A stretch of DNA of 64,000 bases from contig JAPJBO010000350.1 of assembly GCA_030068145.1 (NCBI GenBank), positions 152,908 through 216,907 of the forward strand, written 5' to 3'. The position numbers and the translations under genes were made by a program. Shown in pieces: positions 57,153 to 64,000 of the stretch. The stretch's first letter is position 1; each line of letters begins with the position of its first letter. This stretch comes from Diplonema papillatum. Lineage: Eukaryota; Euglenozoa; Diplonemea; Diplonemida; Diplonemidae. Under the pieces are notes generated by a model. It was not told where the DNA came from and searched no databases. It saw nothing but the letters and a program-made list of their open reading frames with translations.

Positions 57153-60100
57153 GATGGCACATGCTAATACTGGAAGAGACGGTGCCCCTACCTGTGGTAC
57201 CCTCGGAAGGCCGGCGGGACCTGCCAATGACAGTTTTGGCTTTTACTGTGTCGCAATGCTTCGCAAAGTGTGTGCTTGCGCAATGCGCGATCAAAGACCA
57301 CTGCAAATCATTTTCACCCGTTCAGTTTGGTGTCGACCAAGTCTGTGCTCCATATGGAGATGCTTACCACGGAAACCAAGCAGTGCTTTGGGAGAAATGC
57401 TCGAGGACACCAGTTGCAAATCACAAAACCACTTTCGTTGTATTGTTTCTACCCCTCTAGCTTCTGTCGAAATACCTGGCCTCCGCGCATCCTTTTCTTT
57501 TAGGGCCAACCAGTCTTCTGGCAACACACACTGGTGTTCGAAGCTACCCTGCTTATATATTGCAGGGAATATTTTACAGACCTCTTAAGTGGGTGCTGCT
57601 CACGATTGCGGGAGTCGAAGCGGGACCAACCCTGTCGTGAGAATAGAAGAAAGCAAAGCGCTCTCTTGTTTTCATCTGCTCTGTCAAGATCTGCGACTCT
57701 GCTTCAACTATTGTTGTGTGGTCTAGTGAAAGTCATTGATCCGCTGAGCCGAACCCTGTTTTCAGCCAAAATGTGGTTTGGGTATTCGGGCACCTTGCAG
57801 CCCATTCCGATGGGTTGTTGATCGTGTATTCGAGAGGCCTACTCTTAGTCTCACGTATGCATAGCATGGTCCTCTAGAAGCCTACGTGTACCAAAGCTAT
57901 CCCCACGACCACTACTGCACTAGATGTTGCAGTAGCAACCTTTCCAGCCTGACGCGCCGATCCGCCCCTATCCCCTGGACCTGCATCGAAGTGCTTGGTG
58001 CTGTCTATAGCGGTGTGCCACGGAAGCACGACACGGTAGTCTCAGCAGTAGTGACGAATGCAGGCCATCGCTAAGTGTTCTGCATTCTAACTTCAAACTT
58101 TAGCATGTGCCACGGTACACCACGGTTTATCAGGAGGGGTTGGACCGGCTTACTGGCAGTCGTGAAAGCAAGGTCGGCGCAAGGTCTGCACTCGATCCGA
58201 GCTTCATTGATCATCAATTTCTGAGGCGCTCCGTTTCCTGTCGAAGCATGCTTGTTAAAAAGGGAAAGGGCTGTGTAGAAGGACAGGCGGTCTCATGCAG
58301 AAAGCCCTTCATTTTTGAATGTGCATCGACCTGTTCCCTCAGTCAATCCCTGCTCACAGCAGTGGTTTTGCATGCTTCTTCTCCCCACCCCTTCCAATCC
58401 GGATCCACGAAGCAGTCGCCAATTTGTTGTTTGCTGGGCGACCGTACCTCTTAGAACGCGAAACAGCCAGGACCTGCGGAAAGATGAGGCTTCAAGGCCG
58501 AAACACTCACGCGAGAAATTTCATGGGTCTGCATGTTGTAACAACGCCTGTGATTTGTCACAAACGGTCGTGACAGCGAAGCGCGCTCATACATGGACTT
58601 CGTAGGATTCCCGTGTTTGCCTGTCAGATCTAGCCTCAGCTCCCCTCCGAGAGATTCACCGCACTTTGCAAAAGGATAAAGGAACGGAACGAACAAGTTG
58701 ATCGTTTTTCCACTTTTGTTACCCTGTTCCATCTTCAAGTTCGGAATTCTGATCAATCAAAAGACGCTGTTGAATCTTAATGTCACCCGCGCCACGGTAT
58801 TTTGTCCCACGACCAGCATGTGTTTTGGTGGTCATATTTCGGTCAGTTTTGACCAATTGAAAATGCATTTAAACGCGCCGAGCTCGGGCAGTCGTTTAGC
58901 ATGTTCACGGGAAAAATGTTAGGTACCGCATTCGAGAATCATGAAAAGAGGTCGCTGTTCCCGGCTACTGACCGAGAACGAGATATCGCTCTAAACCTCA
59001 TTTTGACAGCTGCAATGATCACAAAATAGGCCAAAAACATAGATACGGCAGTTTTTTCTGATGGGTACCCTGCCCACAGAAGCCATCAGAACCGTTTTCT
59101 TGAATACGACAGAACTTGGGTAGGAATGAGCAAGCGGAGCCAGAGAATGTCAAGCGAGCAAGCATAAACCTTGCGACACGCTTTTTGACGTCGGATATCC
59201 GCCCCAACATGTGCCGGAAATTGCGAACGGCAGGCCGGGAACGTTATCTGCCACGACTGCCTACGGGATCTTCACACGGCCAAAACTGGAAAACGCGTCT
59301 ATTGCCGCCACTTTCCCGATCGGGGAAACAAGTCATGAAAGCACGTAGTTCTTGCGGGGGTTAGTTTTTTTTGTGCACCAGGTTCCCTTCAAGCACAAAA
59401 CACAGAAGCAGGAAAACTGTCGACTTGACACGGTGGTGGAGTTTTTACAGCCCTTTCTCGGACCAAGGAACGAATGCTGGAATTTGCAACTCCATCGCAG
59501 GACGCTTCAGCTGTGAACGGGACAATCTTCTCCATAAATGGTGGCAAGGGCTGCTTTATGCTTGTTTTTCACGCCTTCTGTTCGATATGTTATTATGGGC
59601 CGCACAACTGCTGGGTGTTCTGCACTGTCAATGAAACTGAAGCCTGCATCAACAGGACTTTTTGACCGTCGTTTGAAGCTGTGAATTCAGATTACTTGCG
59701 CGAGTTGTTTTCAGGCTTTGGATGGAAAAATAGATGATCCCCACGGCACCAGAATGCGAAATTCTGTTTTTCGGAAAACCGGCTTTTTAACCGATTGGAT
59801 GCGCACGCCGTCTCCTTTCCAGTCTTTAAGCCCCGGAGTGAGTCCAGACGTTTCGAAAGCGTTACAAAACGTGAGGGTGTTTTCTGACCCCCCCACGGAC
59901 CCGGAACCCCCCAAACCCATAATGGGACAAAAAACCGTGGCGCAATGCCACCTGCAAGATCTTTGTTACGAAGCTGCAACAGAAAGCAAAAAAAAAAGCA
60001 AAATTACAAGTAGTAGTATTGGCAACAAAAGAAAACGGAGACGCCAAAGTAGCGTCGCGCTCCCTGCACGTAACAGTGTGGTGAGTTTGCAGCATCATCA

Positions 60101-60374
60101 TCCAACGACTCTCCAGCAAAGCGTGACGACGTGTCTGTTACAATAGATGTGTGAGCTCAACTGAAGCAAGGGGGTGATTGTTTTGCCTCCGAAAATTCTG
60201 TCTCGGCCGTGCAGGCCCTGCACTGAAAGAATGAACACGGGTAACCGCAGCACCAACTGCGAAGCAGGGCTTTCCTTTGAAAAAGCACCCGCGTCGTAAG
60301 AAATACTCCAGGAGGCCGCCGGTTGCAAAACCTCAAAAAGGAAATGTGCTGCGCGACACAGGTAACGTGGTAAC

Positions 60375-60570
60375 GTGTCAGTTAGACTTTGGCGGACAAT
60401 GTCCGGCATGGGGAGGGGGAAGGACCCGGGGGGGGGGATAAAAAAGGGGGGGGAGGGGCGTCGGCCACAGTGGCCTATAGACAAGGCCATGGTTTGCCAT
60501 GCCGTCATCTGTCCGTCAAAAAGGGGTTCTCCGCTATGCCGGAAAGTGTCTGCCAACGTCTAACTGACAC
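60375..60570. mobile_element. MITE with GTGTCAGTTAGAC ends, inserted in a dispersed repeat
   Basis: Left GTGTCAGTTAGACTTTGGCG and right GCCAACGTCTAACTGACAC are inverted repeats of about 36 bp with a few mismatches. The interior contains a G-run. It splits a copy of the 12850-type repeat (60292-60372 and 60572-60690). No clear target duplication. Confidence 0.8.
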
Positions 60571-61680
60571 GTTCCACAGGTACTTTGTCTTTCAACTACA
60601 AACCCCGTTTGTAGTTGCATTGTTGTCCCTCTAGCCACCGTCGCATAGATGAGCACCCGGCGGCCCTTATGAGTATTTCTGATGACTACTCTTTTCATCC
60701 AAGGTAGGTGGCTAGCCCACTTAGAATGAACCTCTCGTCAGCTTTGCCCAATGACTAAGTCGCTCGGGTCGGGCTGCAGCGCGAAAACTGTTTAAATTTT
60801 TCGAATCTCGTTTGCCCTTCGGCTAGCCTCCACTCTTCCTCTTTGCCACTGGCATAGGTTCTTCATACTTTACCCTGCTCTTCCTATTTCTGTTGGCTTG
60901 TATACGGCAACCCAGGGTGTAAATTCCCATTAGCCGCTCATGGCGAAACCATCTGTAGAAGATTTCAGCCTTCGCGAAAAGGAAGGACGACTGCCTCCAC
61001 CTAGCGACCACTAGGACGAACAATCCACTTCCCAACCACACCAGAAGGGTTGATGTAGCCCCTGCAACGCCGGCGAGACTGGTAGCATGTAGTACCGGAA
61101 TCTTTGGACACGGCGCCACCTACCTCTCAGATCCATGCACCGAAACACAGAAAGCACCAACAAGCATCGAATCCTTAAGACTCGCAATATCCTAGGGATT
61201 GAGCCAGCGCAAATTTTTTGTGCGAGATCAAAAAATGAGAGAGCAGGCCTGGTTGTCTGGACAATAAAACCATCTCACAAAAAGTCCCGGATATGGCTAG
61301 CCATAACCCATAACGAAAGCATGCACTAAATATGAGTCGATGCCAAAAGGGGGGGGGGGGGGTTTGGGCGGAAAAATCCCCGCATAGTTCACCAGGGTCT
61401 GACGGGTACTGAGGCCCCATAGCCTTCCTAAAACATGATTCTGCGTTCAAATACGCCCTCAGAAGCCTCCGGAGAGCCTTCTATGATGTCCAAAATGCGT
61501 TTTTGTGGGTTTTGGGGGGGTCCCCTGTCTGCTGGCCGTACACCGCTATAGTAGACACATATGCGACCTGATGCTATGTTGCTCCTCAGAGCAAGATCCC
61601 AGCCTGAACACATGTTTTCGGCGTTCTCTAGCACTCTCCAGGTGCATTAGACCCTCGGGCTTCGTGTTTTCTTCCGCTTA

Positions 61681-63980
61681 CAGGTGCTCCGGGGCGCCCC
61701 CTGCATTGGGGTCAGACCGTACTACGTGATGGTACTACGTCACCAACGAGCTACGTGCTATGCGCACCTATGACGATACAGCAGCAGCACGTGGTGGTAG
61801 CAGCATGATATGCATCTGGCTAACGAGAAGGACGAGTGTTGACACGAAGAGTGACTGAAGAAGTGAGTTACACGGTGACCGAAGGCTGTGTCAACAGCCG
61901 ATCTCAGTGGTCAGTAGAAGACGGTTAGCTCCGAGTTCGCTTCCTGCCCGTGCATTGTTTTGCAGCCGGTTTTGCTGGTTTTGGGGCAGGCTTTCGCACC
62001 TTTCCTTGTGATTTCCTCCCCCTTTTGGCATCTTTCTCGTCCTTGGCAGCAAGTGCCTCAAAGACGTGTTGCTTCTTGAGCCGTTTCTTCTCCAGCTTTG
62101 ACGCGAAGTCTTCACTACTAGCACTGGAGTCGCCATCCCGATCACTGCTGGAAACGTCAGCACAGTCACTATCTGATTCGCAAAGTGGCAACTTGCTTGA
62201 TACCTTGGGTACAAACGCGAATCTTGTGGCATGGCTCTTTCCCCGAAGTTTGCAACCGGGTTCACCACTGAAGTCATGAACTGTGATGACTCCGTCACCA
62301 TCTCGTTGGTAGGACCCAATAGCCATGATATTGGCGATGTTTCGGACCGGAAAAGTGGCCCGTTGAGCACGGATTCTGACTTGTATGGCGATTGTGTTGG
62401 TCACCTTGTTTAGCACGGCTTTTACATCATTGAGATGCTTCAGCTCGGTCTTTTTCGAAGCCGTGTCGAGAGCACGTCCAATCGTGCCAAAGTGCTGGTC
62501 CCGGTCGTTCTTGCCGTGGCCCCCTTCAAAGAAGTTGATCGAAATCGTGGAATCTTCTTGTAGGAGGCGGCTGATAAAAAGCAGCGAACGAAAGTGTCTC
62601 CCCGAGTCGGACCAGTAAATCACTTTTAGGTCCGGGGGGAAATGCTCCTTGGCAGCTTCAAAGGCACGGACAGCAGCAAACGAGCACTGGTTGTGCGTTC
62701 GCAGGAGCACATCAATGTTACGACGGCAGACGTTTCCATCTACCAGCCAATGCATGCCAAAGCCAAGTAATGAGAAGGCACCTTGATTATAAAAGAGCTG
62801 GCCGGGCTCCTCTGGTTTCATTGGGAGCTTCCCTTTTTGTTTGAAGTCAAGGGTTACCACGACGCAGCCTGGTGGAGGAGCTTTCATGGCAATGTTATAC
62901 GCATCTCTTTGTCGTGTGGCTGCCGCCTGATGCAGTTGTACCTCCATGAGCTGATGCAGCATGATGCTAACAGCACTCTTCACGTTTGCGGGAATGCGAG
63001 GCTCGTCCAGGACGCTGAGGAGATAGAACGGGTTGCTGTTTGCATGCCAGTACTGCGAGGTCAGCGACTCCCTGTTCTTGGAGATATACTCCCTCAGGCG
63101 ATTTTGGATGGTGGCCCCTTCCGCACACGTGTCGCATACATCTGTCCGTCGTGAGATGTGCTGAAACTGGGCACCACGCAGCCGGCGATATGTCGTGTAC
63201 GACACATCGTCCTTCATCTCACTCTGTTCGTAAACAAGCTTGAACGGTACAAGCATGTTTTGTGCCACGACCGCAGTACTTTCAGTTGAAAGCCGCTTCA
63301 CCACGCGAGATGTGGGCGATGCCAATTGTTCGTGGTCCTCATTAACCTGCTGCCTGGCTTCTGGTGTGGCAATCAACGGCCTCCCGCCACGGGAAATGTC
63401 GCCATCTTGGTGTCTGTTGGACCACAGTTTCTCCCCTACAGTCATTCCAACCTTTTCATATCGTGCCCGAGCCCAACCCAGACTACGTACGATATTGCGA
63501 CGTGTCGGCTCATGAGAGATGCTGTTGAACGCATCCGGGAATGTGCCAGATAGTTTCTGCCAGATACGGACGTGGTCGTCTTCTCCCCACATAGACAGCA
63601 AGAAACCAATGTGGTCTTCGCCTGCAATCTTGTTCAAGAACGCTTTTGTTACGTTGAACCGGCGCTTCATGTTCTGAGACGTTCTACTCCAGTTGGTGTA
63701 GGTGTCCTGGGCTTTCATCTCTTCCACAGAGGTTTCGAGGGCGAGCATACCCGTGTCACGAGGCATATTTACTTGATGTTCTTTAGTTCCTGTATGCCAA
63801 CAATGAGGGTTTAGGTTTAATGGACCCCAAAGCAGCACAAACGAAGCCCGAAACGGTGGATGTGGCGCCAAAGCCGGTGCAATTTGACCCCAAAGCCTGT
63901 ATAGACAGGCAGGGCGTAGTTCGGTCTGTCCCCAATGCAGGGGGCCATTCTCCTTATCTTTGCACGTCCCGGAACACCTG
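61681..63980 (-). mobile_element. DDE transposon with CAGGTG ends (2.3 kb)
   Basis: The left end CAGGTGCTCCGGGG then CCCCCTGCATTGGGG and CAGACCGTACTACG is mirrored at the right end (CGTAGTTCGGTCTG, CCCCAATGCAGGGGG, CGGAACACCTG). The inverted terminus is about 45 bp with one indel of about 20 bp. The single intact gene inside is on the minus strand. Neither a TTAA nor an 8-bp duplication is visible at the borders. Confidence 0.88.
61925..63766 (-). CDS. Putative DDE-type transposase
   Basis: A 613-aa intact frame, counted from MPRDTGMLALETS at 63766. The frame is open for 77 more codons upstream, but those lie over the terminal repeat. An N-terminal helical region is followed by a Cys motif (DVCDTC, near 220). 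The catalytic-like core has CVVVTLDFKQKGKLP (Asp at about 308), VIYWSDSGRHFRSLLFI (Asp at about 387) and INFFEGGHGKNDRDQHFGTI (about 410-430), the order expected for an RNase-H-fold transposase with a GHGK-x-D segment. The C-terminus is a Ser/Asp-rich acidic stretch and then a Lys/Arg/Pro-rich tail, likely a nuclear signal. The superfamily is not assigned. The intact frame and matching termini suggest recent activity. Confidence 0.75.
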   Translation of the reverse strand: MPRDTGMLALETSVEEMKAQDTYTNWSRTSQNMKRRFNVTKAFLNKIAGEDHIGFLLSMWGEDDHVRIWQKLSGTFPDAFNSISHEPTRRNIVRSLGWARARYEKVGMTVGEKLWSNRHQDGDISRGGRPLIATPEARQQVNEDHEQLASPTSRVVKRLSTESTAVVAQNMLVPFKLVYEQSEMKDDVSYTTYRRLRGAQFQHISRRTDVCDTCAEGATIQNRLREYISKNRESLTSQYWHANSNPFYLLSVLDEPRIPANVKSAVSIMLHQLMEVQLHQAAATRQRDAYNIAMKAPPPGCVVVTLDFKQKGKLPMKPEEPGQLFYNQGAFSLLGFGMHWLVDGNVCRRNIDVLLRTHNQCSFAAVRAFEAAKEHFPPDLKVIYWSDSGRHFRSLLFISRLLQEDSTISINFFEGGHGKNDRDQHFGTIGRALDTASKKTELKHLNDVKAVLNKVTNTIAIQVRIRAQRATFPVRNIANIMAIGSYQRDGDGVITVHDFSGEPGCKLRGKSHATRFAFVPKVSSKLPLCESDSDCADVSSSDRDGDSSASSEDFASKLEKKRLKKQHVFEALAAKDEKDAKRGRKSQGKVRKPAPKPAKPAAKQCTGRKRTRS

Positions 63981-64000
63981 TGAGTGAAAGAAACCACGAA

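Larger units (their letters stand above)
56144..61680. other. Repeat-rich intergenic region
   Basis: No firm gene. Dispersed-repeat pieces lie at 56560-56780 (shared with 6060 and 41370), 57390-57475, 58690-58770 and 60292-60690. A 44-bp segment at about 56498-56541 recurs inverted at about 61238-61281. A small MITE occupies about 60375-60570. A possible short zinc-finger frame is listed separately. Confidence 0.5.

Overview
This is a eukaryotic nuclear window. It holds seven well-supported protein-coding genes, most split by GT-AG introns, in a repeat-rich background with many DNA transposons. All seven host genes lie on the + strand. The best organism clue is a four-exon gene (17498-20787) whose N-terminal domain, two EF-hands and coiled coil match the architecture of BILBO1, the flagellar pocket collar protein known from kinetoplastids. 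Spliceosomal introns in most genes argue against a kinetoplastid, so my best guess is another euglenozoan, probably a diplonemid. This is inference. No spliced-leader, rRNA or mitochondrial marker is present to confirm it.

Layout: condensin II subunit NCAPH2 (385-4925, 4 exons). Repeat-bearing intergenic DNA. NSF, the SNARE-disassembly AAA+ ATPase (7171-10617, 4 exons, last exon possibly incomplete). A 36-bp minisatellite (about 11458-12130) and a 435-bp (CA)n tract (13141-13575). A MORN-repeat protein (15148-15771). The BILBO1-like gene. A predicted membrane protein (24152-25132) whose 3' end is tandemly repeated downstream. A 1084-aa low-complexity/coiled-coil protein (27127-30381). A possible small zinc-ribbon protein (32537-32827). 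A DEAD-box RNA helicase with a basic repetitive tail (34539-37979, 2 exons). A calpain with two RanBP2-type zinc fingers and a WW domain (39774-56143, 3 exons).

The second calpain intron (41242-54836, 13,595 bp) is the most unusual part. The exons on either side join exactly in phase inside the protease domain, yet the intron holds at least four transposon families. Element C (41730-42717) abuts element A1 (42718-43301). A second A copy (A2) is in inverse orientation. Inside the right terminus of A2 sits a 4.3-kb element B (46267-50558) with CACGG termini, subterminal repeats and its own genes. Element D (about 50595-52668) follows and contains a TTAGGG-rich telomere-like array. Outside the intron there is an unrelated 2.3-kb transposon with a DDE-like transposase on the minus strand (61681-63980), two short MITEs with hAT-type CAGTG ends and perfect 8-bp target duplications (30752-30913, 38558-38813), and several dispersed repeat families.

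Twelve splice donors could be placed by phase; nine are GTATG[C/T]. The host genes cover unrelated housekeeping roles: chromosome condensation, vesicle fusion, RNA helicase work, proteolysis and the cytoskeleton. They show no operon-like functional grouping, apart from a suggestive MORN/BILBO1-like neighbourhood.
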